Source: Anas platyrhynchos
Taxonomy: Eukaryota > Chordata > Aves > Anseriformes > Anatidae
Length of the DNA: 64,000 nt
Assembly: GCF_047663525.1 (NCBI RefSeq)
Contig: NC_092613.1
Coordinates: 6,101,501 to 6,165,500, forward strand
Reading direction: 5' to 3'
Part shown: piece after piece, positions 1-11,400 of the stretch
Numbering within the stretch: position 1 is the stretch's first letter
Layout: each line of letters opens with the position of its first letter
Position numbers and translations under genes: made by a program
The notes under the pieces: generated by a model
Database searches by the model: none
Seen by the model: the letters and a program-made list of their open reading frames with translations, nothing else
Told to the model about the DNA's origin: nothing

Positions 1-73
1 CCTGGATCCCGCCAGGAGATGGATCCCTCGTGCCCCAGATTGTGGGTCAGACACCAGGTTTGTTATTCTGCAG

Positions 74-2785
74 AGTTCCACAAGCTGGAGTTGGACAGTC
101 TCTCTGTGCAGTGCCCGTACCGTGACCTGGGCTATAGCTCTGGAAGAAAAGCCTGGTGCCGATATGCAGGTCAGACTGGCAGGTGTGAACATGTGGTGAG
201 CACAGATACCACTTACACATGGAGTATCAACAAAGGCCAGAAAGGCAGAGCCTCAATCCAGGATGACACCCAGAAAAGGACCGTCACCATCACCATGGAG
301 AAGCTGCAGGCACAGGACTCTGGCGTGTACTGGTGTGCACTCTACAGGCCCCACACATCCATTCCATTCACCCGGATAATGGAGGTCCGGCTCTCTGTGG
401 CCAAGCGTGAGTACCTGCTGGCAGATTTTGGCCTCGCCTCCCCTGCTTGCTCTCCCTCCTGACCTGTACCCCACCACTGAGAACCTGACCCTCTCTCCAT
501 CTCTGTCTCTGTCTGCACAAGCTTCTGTCTGCTTCTGCACAGGGCTGTTCTACACCTCCCTGCTACCTGCAGATCTCTGCCAGGGAGCTTTTCTGCCTGC
601 ACTTCCAGCACTTCTGCCACGTCCTGGGCTGGGTTCATGGAGCAGGGCTCCTCGGCAGCTCCTTGCTTCTCCCTCCCACCTTTCCATCCTTCTGCTGCTT
701 CGCCTGCTCCCGGGAGCTCCCGAAGACACAGGTCGCAGCCTGGGCACCTCGTCTGTGTTCTCTGTCACGTCATGCATAGAGTTATACCCATGGTAGCAAT
801 GGCAGGGACGTTCAGATGGGGGATGCACAACAGCCCAGTAATTGTTCTTCTCTTCTTCTTTTTGATTGCAGGACCAGCTGCAACAACGTTGTCAGTCACT
901 ACAGGAACCAGTCAAAATTACCCTCCTGGCAACAGCACACAAGCACAGTAAGGCCAAAAGAAAGCCTCTGAGCTCGAACACAGACAAGCATTACTGATGT
1001 CCTGTCCATGGCAGCCCTGTCTTCCTGGGGGAGGCAGCCTCTGGGCATTGCAAAGACTCCTGATTACAGAGGAGCTGGGTGGGACAGGCGTCCTTACAGT
1101 GAACGACCTCTCCTCTCCCAGTTCCTGCCCAGAGCCTAAGTACAAAGGGAGAAGTGGACAGATGAAATCATCTCCTAGCTTCCTGGGAACTGCCTTCTGT
1201 CCTCACTCATTGCCATGTGGCAATGAATCCACATGGTCACTGTCACAATCTGCACTCTTTACCTTTCCTTATTTCCATGGTGTGTGAGGAAAGGATATTT
1301 TCAAGTTCTTGTAGTATGGAAGGGGACGAACTAGAATATGTCTTAGGAAGAGAAGGCCACTTTTCGAAGTGTATTTGAAACCCCATTTCTACAGAGATTC
1401 TCCCACAGAATCATAGAATGACTTGGGCTTGAAAGGACCTTAAGGATCAACTTGTTAACCCTCCCTGCCATGGGCAGGGACACCATCCACTAGATAAGGT
1501 TGCTCAGGGCCTTGTCCAACCTGATGCTGAACACCTCCAAGGATGGGGCATCCAGAACCTCTCTGGGCAAGCTGTTCCAGTGCCTCAGCACCCTCTGAGT
1601 GAAGAACTGCCTCCTAACCTCTAATTTAAATCTCCCCTCTTTTTATCTAAATCCGTTCCCCCTTGTGCTGTCATTATCTGATTGAGCAAAAGGTGCTCTC
1701 CATCCCTTTTACAAGCCCCCTCTAAATACTGAAAACCACAATGAGGTCACCCCAGAGCCTTCTCTTCTGTGTGCTGAACAGCCCCAGCTCTGTCCTTGTA
1801 GGACAGCTGCTCCAGCCCCTTGATTATCTTTGTGGCCCTCCTCTTGACCCACTCTAACAGCCCCATATCCTTCTGGTGCTGGGGGCCCCAGACCTGGACG
1901 CAGCACTCCAGGTGGGACCTCACCAGGGCAAAGCAGAGGGGAACCATCCCCTCTGTCCCCTGCTGCCCTGTCCTCTGGTGATGCAGCCCAGGATGCAGTT
2001 GGCCTTCCTGGCAGCAAGCTCACTGCTGGCTCATGTCGAGCTTTTCACCCACCTGAACCCCAAGTCCTTCTCCCCAGGGCTGCTCTCAGTGAGTTCTGCT
2101 CCCAGCCGGTCTTCATGTCTGGGATTGCCCCAGCCCAAGTGCACCTGGACTTGTTGAACCTCATGAGGTTCACATGGGCCCACTTTTGCCCAGGTCCCTT
2201 TGGATGGCATCCCTTCCTTCTGCTGTATGCACTGCACCACCCAGCTTGGTGTCATCTGCAGCCTTGCTGAGGGTGTGCTCGGTCCCATTGGCTGTGTCAT
2301 TGATACAGATACTGAGAAGGAAGGATGAAGGACAGCCTCTCCTTCTGGGTGAAGACCTTTTCTCTTCCATGGGCTGATCTGCTCCCTTTCCTTTCTGTTT
2401 CCTTGACAGCTTATGGAGCTTCACCCTTCAGGCCCTCCTAGGATTCTTCATCAATAAGGTGCTGGTCATCTTGCTCCTCGTTTTTCTTCAGAGAAGGGGA
2501 TGCTGCAGAATAGAGGTAACCACACACCCACAATGGCAAAAGCACACCTGGGCTCCAGAGAAGACCCAGGGTGGCACTTGCACGTGCTGTTTGTCCACGG
2601 CTCCCAACTGGGGAGCGAGAGGTGTGATGCGGTCACTTAATGCTCCAGAAAGGATGAGCAGCCCTCCTCCATACGCTTCTCTCCATGGGCCGATGTCACT
2701 GAGGAGCCTGCCTCCCTCTTTCTTTCAGAAACTCAGGACAGCAGAAGGCAGCCCTGGACAGCTGCCTGAGGAGGAAAGGAGCTGA
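74..2785 (+). CDS. Unit A: activating TREM-like receptor, 3' part (cut by window edge)
   Basis: The 3' four exons of a receptor whose signal and V1 exons lie left of the window. Exons seen: V2 74-406, hinge 872-947, TM 2410-2515, tail 2729-2785 (TGA). Phases fit at each join (1, 2, 0). V2 is an IgV domain of the TREM/CD300 kind: first Cys in the CPY motif, then WCR, a further Cys pair, and the DSGVYWCA F-strand motif. The hinge is Thr/Ser-rich with an N-glycosylation sequon (GNST). The TM exon encodes [20 protein letters not shown], with a Lys inside the membrane, followed by about 25 tail residues without tyrosine. Known of the family: a TM Lys pairs TREM receptors with the ITAM adaptor DAP12. 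Inferred: an activating surface receptor of myeloid-type cells. An AATAAA follows at 3189. A CR1 fragment fills the hinge-TM intron. Hinge and intron match unit C rather than B or D. Confidence 0.82.
1405..2340 (-). mobile_element. CR1 LINE fragment in unit A intron
   Basis: The left end is the complement of the CR1 3' tail (ATTCTATGATTCT) and the minus strand encodes the C-terminal part of CR1 reverse transcriptase ([24 protein letters not shown]-like residues). It is 5'-truncated and lies in antisense, ending about 70 bases before the TM exon. The same insertion sits at the same place in units B, C and D, so it predates the duplications. The right limit is approximate. Confidence 0.88.
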
Positions 2786-3188
2786 CGCCAGACCTGGGAC
2801 CAAAAGGATCTCTGTTTCTAAGCCTGGAGATATGTCCAGAGGGAAATCCCAACCTGCAAGCTGTTACCCTGAGCTCCAGAGAACCCAGGCCGGCCTCCCC
2901 CACGAACCGAGGCCCGCTTTCCCCCTGGGCTCTCAGCACGGCAACTCCTGGGGCTCCTCAGGACAGAAAGCAGCCCACTTCTGGCAAACCCTGCCACGCG
3001 GCCCAGGCCAGGCTCTGCCACTGCCCGTCAGCCCTGCCAGGGGCAGCACATCGCCACTTCTTGCCTCAGAGCTGGTGCAGTAAGCACGGCCTCACCACAG
3101 AGCGCCCACACTTCCCTCACTTCCCTGCAAACCCTCAGGACTTCCCCATGGGCCCTGAACCAGGGCCCTGTGTGGTTGTCTCATGTCC

Positions 3189-3194
3189 AATAAA
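3189..3194 (+). terminator. Poly(A) signal of unit A
   Basis: AATAAA about 400 bases after the stop codon, followed by a GT-rich stretch. The identical context recurs at the ends of units B, C and D. Confidence 0.75.
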
Positions 3195-3743
3195 CTGTGC
3201 AAAAGCCCAGTGGCTCCGTTTGGTTCCTCCAGCTTGGCACAACGTGGGCAGGCAGCCCACGGGCTCGGTGCCGGGCATGGCATGGACAACGAGGGGACTG
3301 GCTGTGGTGGAGGAGAGCCCCAGGAGGCACGGCATGGAGAGGAGGCTCCCTGCACAGAGCCTGGCCTCCCTGCCACCACGCCTTGAGGGGACTTTGGGCA
3401 AGGGGCTGGGCAGGGGGCACCTGGGGAGCACAGAGGGAAGGGCAGGGCCACAGCAAAGGACCTGCCCCATCTCCCAAGCCTCGGAATGGCCAAAGGAGTG
3501 CCCCGTTGACAGGGGCCAAGCGAGAGCAGCAATGTGCCTCTGGCATCAGGAGGGGCCGTGTTCTGCTCCCTGCCACTTCCCCAAATGAATCCTGAGCTGC
3601 TCTTGTTATTCAGTGTTGTTGCAAAACACGGTGAAGGACTTCCGTGGAAAGGCGAGACCTCACGGACTTCCTCCAGCGGCGTCAGTGGGAGGCAGGAGGG
3701 CTCACTGGGCAGACGCGTTGCAACGGGGCACGTTGGGGAGGCC
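3195..3743 (+). promoter_or_regulatory. Unit A-B intergenic spacer and unit B promoter
   Basis: About 550 bases separate the unit A poly(A) signal from the unit B start codon, so the B promoter must be here or overlap the end of A. Two ETS-type cores are visible in reverse: ACTTCCG at 3638-3644 and ACTTCCTCC at 3666-3674 (complement GGAGGAAGT, PU.1-like). Both recur at matching places upstream of units C, D and E. No TATA box is seen. Myeloid expression through PU.1 is an inference. Confidence 0.55.
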
Positions 3744-6700
3744 ATGGAGCTGCTAGTCGTCCTCCTGCTGCCGCTCTGCTTCCCAGGTACGAGGAGGGCT
3801 GGGCATGGCTGGGGCTTCCCATGGGACACCCGTCCCCAGTCCTGCTGCCTGCAGGGCCCTGCAGTGGTGGGACAGCGATACCGATACCGGCTGTCCTGGG
3901 GGCTGGGAAAGGGAAGGGAAGGGAAGGGAAGGGAAGGGAAGGGAAGGGAAGGGAAGGGAAGGGAAGGGAAGGGAAGGGAAGGGAAGGGAAGGGAAGGGAA
4001 GGGAAGGGAAGGGAAGGGAAGGGAAGGGAAGGGAAGGGAAGGGAAGGGAAGGGAAGGGAAGGGAAGGGAAGGGAAGGGAAGGGAAGGGAAGGGAAGGGAA
4101 GGGAAGGACAAGCCCCACTTCAGAGCACCCCACACCTGGCTCCTCCAGGCTCACAGCCCACGACAGCCCTGCACCAGCTCCCCTCTCCCTCACCACTTCT
4201 GGTATTCGCAGGTCTCCAAGCCCAAACAATTCAGAAGCTGAGCCAGCGCGAAGGAAGCAACCTCTCTGTGCTGTGTCATTACACAGCAGAGGATGAGTAC
4301 CGGGAACTGAAGTCCTGGTGCCGCTGGACAGATCAAGGATGTCAGCTTCAAGTGGCAAGAAGCGGCACAAGAACACACTTCTACACATACCGGGCCAGAC
4401 AGGGGCACTTTACCATAAAGGATGACCCCATACACAAGAATTTTTCCATCACCATGACTGACCTCCAGGTAGAGGATTCAGGCACATATTACTGTGCTTA
4501 CAGTCAAAGCTATGTTTTACTGAAGAGGATCTCACTGAATGTTTTCAAGGGTGAGTACCTTTTCCCCATGCAAACTCCAGTCCTGTCAGGAGGCAACGTC
4601 ACTGCTGCCCTGCTCCATACTCTTCCCGCACACAGCGAGCGGCTTCCCCTGACCTCATCTATCAGCCCCCACCCTCGTCTCCTCGCTTGCCGCCTTCCCT
4701 GCTTGCAGAGCACAGGGAGAAGGAGCCCTGCAGACCCCCCTGGCCATGAGGCTCACGGCTCCCCGTGGCCCTGCCCAAAGTGCCCTGTTTGGGCTGACGG
4801 CCACAGCCTGACCCAGGTACCCGGATCATGCCAGGAGATGGATCCCCTTGTGCACCAGATTGCGGGTCAGACACCAGGTTTGTTGTTCTGCAGAGTTTCA
4901 CAAGCTGGAGTTGGACAGTCTCTCTGTGCAGTGCCCATACCATACCCTGGGCTACCGCTCCGAAAGAAAAGCCTGGTGCCGAGCTGTAGGTCAGACTGGC
5001 AGGTGTGAACTCGTGGTGAGCACAGATACCACTTACACACGGGGTATCAGCAAAGGCAAGGAAGGCAGAGCCTCGATCCAGGATGACACCCAGAATAGGA
5101 CCGTCACCATCACCATGGAGAAGCTGCAGGCACAGGACTCTGCCGTGTACTGGTGTGCATTCTACACGCCCAACGCAACCATTAATTTCACCCCGATAAT
5201 GGAGGTCCGGCTCTCTGTGGCCAAGCGTGAGTACCTGCTGACAGATTTTGGCCTCGCCTCCCTTGCTTGCTCTCCCTCCTGACCTGTGCCGCACCACCAA
5301 GAACCCAACCCTCTCTCCATTTCTGTCTCTCTGTCTGCACAAGCTTCTGTCTGCTTCTGCACAGGGCTGTTCAACACCTCCCTGCTACCTGCAGATCTCT
5401 GCCAGGGAGCTTTTCTGCCTGCACTTCCAGCTCTTCTGCCACGTCCTGGGCTGGGTTCATGGAGCAGGGCTCCTTGGCAGCTCCTTGCTTCTCCCTCCCA
5501 CCTTTCCATCCTTCTGCTGCTTCGCCTGCTCCCGGGAGCTCCTGAAGACACAGGTCGCAGTCTGGGCGCCTCGTCTGTGTTCTCTGTCACAGCACGCCCG
5601 GAGTTACACCCATGGTAGCAATGGCAGGGACGTTCAGATGGGGGATGCACAACAGCCCAGTAATTGTTCTTCTCTTCTTCTTTGTGATTGCAGGACGAGT
5701 TGCAACAACATTGTCAGGCACCAGTCAAAATTACCTTCCTGGCAACAGCACACAAGCAGGGTAAGGCCAAAAAAAAAAAACAACAAAAAAAACAACAACA
5801 AAAAAAAAAAAACCACCAAAAACCTATCTGCTTGAACACAGACAAGCGTTACTGATGTCCTGTCCATGGCAGTCCTGTCTTCCTGGGGGACGCAGTCTGG
5901 GCATTGCAAAGACTCCCGCTTACAGTGGAGCTGGGTGGGACAGGCGTTCTTACAGTGGACAACCTCTCCTCTTCCAGTTCCTGAAAGAGCCTAATTACAA
6001 AGGGAGAAGTGGACAGATGAAATCAAGTCCTAGCTTCCTGGGAACTGCCTTCTCTCCTCCCTCACTGCTATGTGGCAATGAATCCCCATGGTCAATGTCA
6101 CTATCTGCACTCTTTGCCTTTCCTTATTTCCATATTGTGTGAGGAAAGGATATTTTCAAGTTCTTGTAGTGTGGAAGGGGACAAATTAGAATATGTCTTG
6201 GGAAGAGGAGGCCACTTTTGGAAGTGTATTTGAAACCCCATTTCTACAGAGATTCTCCCACAGAATCATAGAATGACTTGGGCTGGAAAGGACCTTAAGG
6301 ATCATCTTGTTAACCCTCCCTGCCATGGGCAGCGATGCCACCCACTAGATCAGGCTGCTTGGGGCCTTGTCCAACCTGATGCTGAACACCTCCAAGGATG
6401 GGGCATCCAGAACCTCTCTGGGCAAGCTGTTCCAGTGCCTCAGCACCCTCTGAGTGAAGAGCTGCCTCCTAACCTCTAATTGAAATCTCCCCTCTTTTTG
6501 TTTCAAACCATTCCCTCTTGTCCTGTCATTATCTGATTGAGCAAAAGGTGCTCTCCATCCCTTTTATAAGCCTCCTTCTAAGTATGTAAAATCACAATGA
6601 GGTCACCCCAGAGCCTTCACTTCTGTGTGTTGAACAGCCCCAGCTCTGTCCTTGTAGGACAGCTGCTCCAGCCCCTTGATCATCTTTGTGGCCCTCCTCT

Positions 6701-7522
6701 TGAGCCACTCTAACAGCCCCACATCCTTCTGGTGCTGGGGGCCCCAGACCTGGATGCAGTACTCTAGGTGGGACCTCACCAGGGCAGAGCAGAGGGGAAG
6801 CATCCCCTCAGTCCCCTGCTGCCCTCTAGAGTTGGACTTGATGATCCTTAAGGGTCCCTTCCAACTCAGGATATTCTATGATTCTATGATTCTCTCCTCT
6901 GGTGATGCAGCCCAGGATGCAGTTGGCCTTCCAGGCTGCAAGCTCACTGCTGGCTTATGTCGAGCTTTTCACCCACCTGAACCCCAAGTCCTTCTCCCCA
7001 GGGCTGCTCTCAGTGAGTTCTTCTCCCAGCCGGTCCTCATGTCCGGGATTGCCCCAACCCAAGTGCAGCATCTTGCACCTGGACTTGTTGAACCTCATCA
7101 GGTTCACGTGGGCCCACTCCTCCAGCCTGACCAGGTCCCTTTGGATGGCATCCCTTCCTTCTGCTGTATGCACTGCACCACCCAGCTTGGTGTCATCTGC
7201 AGCCTTGCTGAGGGTGTGCTCGGTCCCACTGGCTGTGTCGTTGAAACAGATACTGAGAAGGAAGGACGAAGGACAGCCTCTCCTTCTGGGTGAAGGCCTT
7301 TTCTCTTCCATGGGCTGATCTGCTCCCTTTCCATTCTGTTTCCTTGACAGCTTATGGAGTTTCACCCTTTGGGCCCTCCTAGGATTCTTCATCAATAAGG
7401 TGCTGGTCATCTTGCTCCTCGTTTTTCTTCAGAGAAGGGGACGCTGGCCTCCCTCTTTCTTTCAGAAATGCAGGGCAGCAGAAGGCAGCCCTGGACAGCT
7501 GCCTGAGGAGGAAAGGAGCTGA
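3744..7522 (+). CDS. Unit B: activating TREM-like receptor with fused TM/tail exon
   Basis: Exons: signal 3744-3786, V1 4212-4550, V2 4894-5226, hinge 5694-5760, fused TM+tail 7351-7522; 317 residues. The signal peptide is [15 protein letters not shown], with a good start context (gccATGg). V1 (about residues 16-127) has the WCR motif, four cysteines and the end motif [11 protein letters not shown]2 (about 129-238) ends [10 protein letters not shown]. The TM helix carries Lys at about residue 277. Compared with A, C and D, about 204 bases covering the TM donor site and most of the last intron are missing. The TM exon therefore reads straight through the old acceptor (residues PPSFFQ) into the tail, in frame, to the same terminal EEERS. 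Known: a TM Lys couples to DAP12. Inferred: an activating receptor, probably still functional. V1 and hinge resemble unit D. The AATAAA is at 7927. Confidence 0.85.
3911..4107 (+). repeat. (GGGAA)39 array, unit B intron 1
   Basis: 39 perfect GGGAA copies counted directly, in the first intron between the signal and V1 exons. Runs of GGG spaced by two bases on the coding strand fit the G-quadruplex pattern. Open frames through it (Gly-Arg-Glu-Gly-Lys) are artefacts. Confidence 0.97.
5769..5813 (+). repeat. A-rich simple sequence
   Basis: An (A)n/(CAA)n tract just after the hinge exon of unit B. A comparable A-rich tract occurs at the matching place in D and in E, but not in A or C. Confidence 0.8.
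6260..7295 (-). mobile_element. CR1 LINE fragment in unit B intron
   Basis: Paralogous copy of the CR1 in unit A, at the same intron position and in the same antisense orientation, encoding degenerate C-terminal reverse transcriptase residues on the minus strand. It is interrupted by a second, short CR1 piece at 6835-6893. The right limit is approximate. Confidence 0.88.
6835..6893 (+). mobile_element. Nested short CR1 3' end
   Basis: Sense-oriented CR1 3' terminus (GGTCCCTTCCAACTC-like, then ATTCTATGATTCTATGATTC) inserted within the older antisense CR1. Units A, C and D lack it at the matching site, so it entered unit B alone, after duplication. Confidence 0.8.
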
Positions 7523-7926
7523 TGCCAGACCTGGGACCAAAAGGATCTCTGTTTCCAAGCCTGGAGACATGTCCAGAGGGAAATCCCACCCTGCAAGCTG
7601 TCACCCCCGAGCTCCAGAGAACCCAGGCCGGCCTCCCCCACGAACCGAGGCCCGCTTTCGCCCCGGGCTCTCAGCACAGCAACTCCTGGGGCTCCTCAGG
7701 GCAGAAAGCAGCCCACGCCTGGCAAACCCTGCCACGCGGCCCAGGCCGGACTCTGCCACTGCCCGCCAGCCCTGCCAGGGGCAGCACATCGCCACTTCTT
7801 GCCTCAGAGCTGGTGCAGCAAGCACGGCCTCACCGCAGAGTGCCCACACTTCCCTCACTTCCCTGCAAACCCTCAGGACTTCCCCATGGGCCCCTGCACC
7901 AGGGCCCTGTGCGGTTGTTCCAGTCA

Positions 7927-7932
7927 AATAAA
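7927..7932 (+). terminator. Poly(A) signal of unit B
   Basis: AATAAA about 400 bases after the stop codon, in the same sequence context as at the ends of units A, C and D. Confidence 0.75.
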
Positions 7933-8494
7933 CTGTGCAAAAGCCCAGTGGCTCCGTTTGGTTCCTCCAGCTTGGCACAGCGTGGGCAGGCAGCCCACGG
8001 GCTCGGTGCCAGGCAAAGCATGGACAACGAGGGGACTGCCTGTGGTGGAGGAGAGCCCCAGGAGGCACGGCATGGAGAGGAGGCTCCCTGCACAGAGCCC
8101 GGCCTCTCTGCCACCACGCCTTGAGGGGACTTTGGGCAAGGGCCTGGGCAGGGGGCACCTGGGCAGCACAGAGGGAAGGGCAGGACCACAGCCCCATCTC
8201 CCAAGCCTTGGAAATGCCAAAGGAGTGCCCTGTTGCCACTGGCATGAGGGCAGAGCGTGACAACAGCCAAGGGAGAGCAGCAATGTGCCTCTGGCGTCAG
8301 GATGGGCTGTGCTCTGCTCTCGGCCACTTCCCCTAACGCACCCTGAGCTGCTCTTGTTATTCGGTGGCCTTGCAAAACGTGGTGAAGGACTTCCGTGGGA
8401 AGGCAAGACCTCAGGCACTTCCTCCAGCGGCGTCAGTGGGAGGCAGGAGGCTTCACCGGGCAGACGCGTTGCAACGGGGCGCGTTGGGGAGGCC
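7933..8494 (+). promoter_or_regulatory. Unit B-C intergenic spacer and unit C promoter
   Basis: About 560 bases from the poly(A) signal of B to the start codon of C. ETS-type cores (reverse) lie at 8389-8395 (ACTTCCG) and 8417-8425 (ACTTCCTCC). The sequence is closer to the D-E spacer than to the A-B spacer (for example the GGTGGCCTTGCAAAACG stretch), in line with the alternation of unit types. Confidence 0.55.
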
Positions 8495-11400
8495 ATGGAG
8501 CTGCGAGTCGTCCTCCTGCTGCCGCTCTGCTTCCCAGGTACGAGGAGGGCTGGGCATGGCTGGGACTTCCCATGGGACACCCGTCCCCAGTCCTGCTGCC
8601 TGCAGGGCCCTGCAGTGGTGGGACAGCGATACCGATACCGGCTGTCCTGGGGGCTGGGGAAGGGAAGGGAAGGGAAGGGAAGGGAAGGGAAGGGAAGGGA
8701 AGGGAAGGGAAGGGAAGGGAAGGGAAGGGAAGGGAAGGGAAGGGAAGGGAAGGGAAGGGAAGGGAAGGGAAGGGAAGGGAAGGGAAGGGAAGGGAAGGGA
8801 AGGGAAGGGAAGGGAAGGGAAGGGAAGGGAAGGGAAGGGAAGGGAAGGGAAGAACAAGCCCCACTTCACAACACCCCACACCTGGCTCCTCCAGGCTCAC
8901 AGCCCACGACAGCCCTGCACCAGCTCCCTTCTCCTTCACCACTTCTGGTATTCGCAGGTCTCCAAGCCCAAACACCTGGGGAGCTGAGCCAGCGCGAAGG
9001 AAGCAACCTCTCTGTGCTGTGTCCTTACCCAGCAGAGCGTGAGTACCGGGATCTGAAGTCCTGGTGCCGCTGGATAGATCAACAATGTCAGCTTCAAGTG
9101 GCAATAATCGGCACAAGTACATACGCGCACACAGAACGAGCCAACCAGGGGTACATTACCATACAGGGTGACCCCATACACAGGAATTTTTCCATCACCA
9201 TGACTGACCTCCAGGTAGAGGATTCAGGCACATATTACTGTGCTTACAGTCAAATAAATGTTCCACTGAAGTGGATCTCACTGACTGTTTTCAAGGGTGA
9301 GTACCTTTTCCCCACGCAAACACCTGTCCTGTCAGGAGGCAACATCACTGCTGCCCTGCTCCATCCTCATCCCGCACACAGCGTGCATCTTCCCCTGACC
9401 CCATCCCTTAGCCCCCACCCTCATCCCCTCACTCGCTGCCTTCCCTGCTTGTAGAGCACGGGGTGAAGGAGCCCCGCAGACCCCGCTGGCCCCGAGGCTC
9501 ACGGCTCCCTGCGGCCCTGCCCAAAGTGTCCTGCCAGGGCTGATGGCCACAGCCTGGCCCAGGTGTCCAGCTTGTGCCAGGAGATGGATGCCCTCGTGCT
9601 CCAGATTGCGGGTCAGACACCAGGTTTGTTGTTCTGCAGAGTTGCACAAGCTGGAGTTGGACAGTCTCTCTGTGCAGTGCCCGTACCATGCCCTGGGTTT
9701 CCGCTCGGAAAGAAAAGCCTGGTGCCGAGCTGTAGGTCAGACTGGCGGGTGTGAACTCATGGTGAGCACAGATACCACTTACACATGGGGTATCAGCAAA
9801 GGCAAGGAAGGCAGAGCCTCGATCCAGGATGACACCCAGAATAGGACCGTCACCATCACCATGGAGAAGCTGCAGGCACAGGACTCTGGCGTGTACTGGT
9901 GTGCACTCTACAGGCTCTACCCAACCATTCATTTCACCCCGATAATGGAGGTCCGGCTCTCTGTGGCCAAGCGTGAGTACCTGCTGACAGATTTTGGCCT
10001 CGCCTCCCCTGCTTGCTCTCCCTCCTGACCTGTGCCCCACCACCGAGAACCCAACCCTTTCTCCATCTCTGTCTCTGTCTGCACAAGCTTCTGTCTGCTT
10101 CTGCACAGGGCTGTTCAACACCTCCCTGCTACCTGCAGATCCCTGCCAGGGAGCTTTTCTGCCTGCACTTACAGCACTTCTGCCACGTCCTGGGCTGGGT
10201 TCATGGAGCAGGGCTCCTCGGCAGCTCCTTGCCTCTCCCTCCCACCTTTCCATCCTTCTGCTGCTTCGCCTGCTCCTGGGAGCTCCCGAAGACACAGGTC
10301 GCAGTCTGGGCACCTCGTCTGTGTTCTCTGTCACCTCATGCATAGAGTTACACCCATGGCAGCAATGGCAGGGACGTTCAGATGGGGGATGCACAACAGC
10401 CCAGTAATTGTTCTTCTCTTCTTCTTTGTGATTGCAGGACCAGCTGCAACAACGTTGTCAGTCACTACAGGCACCAGTCAAAATTACCCTCCTGGCAACA
10501 GCACACAAGCACAGTAAGCCCAAAAGAAAGCCTCTGAGCTCAAACGTAGACAAGCGTTACTGATGTCCTGTCCATGGCAGTCCTGTCTTCCTGGGGGAGG
10601 CAGCCTCTGGGCATTGCAAAGACTCCTGATTACAGAGGAGCTGGGTGGGACAGGCGTCCTTACAGTGAACGACCTCTCCTCTCCCAGTTCCTGCCCAGAG
10701 CCTAATTACAAAGGGAGAAGTGGACAGATGAAATCATCTCCTAGCTTCCTGGGAACTGCCTTCTGTCCTCACTCATTGCCATGTGGCAATGAATCCACAT
10801 GGTCACTGTCACAATCTGCACTCTTTACCTTTCCTTATTTCTATGGTGTGTGAGGAAAGGATATTTTCAAGTTCTTGTAGTATGGAAGGGGACGAACTAG
10901 AATATGTCTTGGGAAGAGAAGGACGCTTTTGGAAGTGTATTTGAAACCCCATTTCTACGGAGATTCTTCCACAGAATCGTAGAATACTTGGGCTGGAAAG
11001 GACCTTAAGGATCAACTTGTTAACCCTCCCTGCCATGGGCAGGGACACTATCCACTAGATAAGGTTGCTCAGGGCCTTGTCCAACCTGATGCTGAACACC
11101 TCCAAGGATGGGGCATCCAGAACCTCTCTGGGCAAGCTGTTCCAGTGCCTCAGCACCCTCTGAGTGAAGAACTGTCTCCTAACCTCTAATTTAAATCTCC
11201 CCTCTTTTTATCTAAATCCGTTCCCCCTTGTGCTGTCATTATCTGATTGAGCAAAAGGTGCTCTCCATCCCTTTTACAAGCCCCCTCTAAGTACTGAAAA
11301 CCACAATGAGGTCACCCCAGAGCCTTCTCTTCTGTGTGCTGAACAGCCCCAGCTCTGTCCTTCCTTGTAGGACAGCTGCTCTGGCCCCTTGATCATCTTT

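Noticed and set aside
19-73. MDPSCPRLWVRHQVC as an N-terminus of the V2 protein
   Set aside because: It precedes a clear splice acceptor (ctgcag at 68-73) and the same stretch is intronic in the other units; the V2 exon starts at 74.
1129-1290. A possible extra exon between hinge and TM in units A-D (conserved block after ctctcccag)
   Set aside because: The conserved block has an AG but early stops in the phase required, and hinge and TM exons join in phase without it.
2459-2785. A stand-alone small membrane protein starting at the TM exon
   Set aside because: A canonical acceptor precedes it and a GT donor lies inside it. It is the TM and tail exons of unit A read through their intron.
3534-4241. 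Long open frames rich in Gly-Arg-Glu-Gly-Lys (and Phe-Pro-Ser-Leu on the other strand) in units B-E
   Set aside because: They are translations of the (GGGAA)n array inside intron 1; any frame stays open through a pentanucleotide repeat without stops.
6676-7410. Open frames inside the units' large introns
   Set aside because: They are CR1 reverse transcriptase remnants or their antisense shadows.
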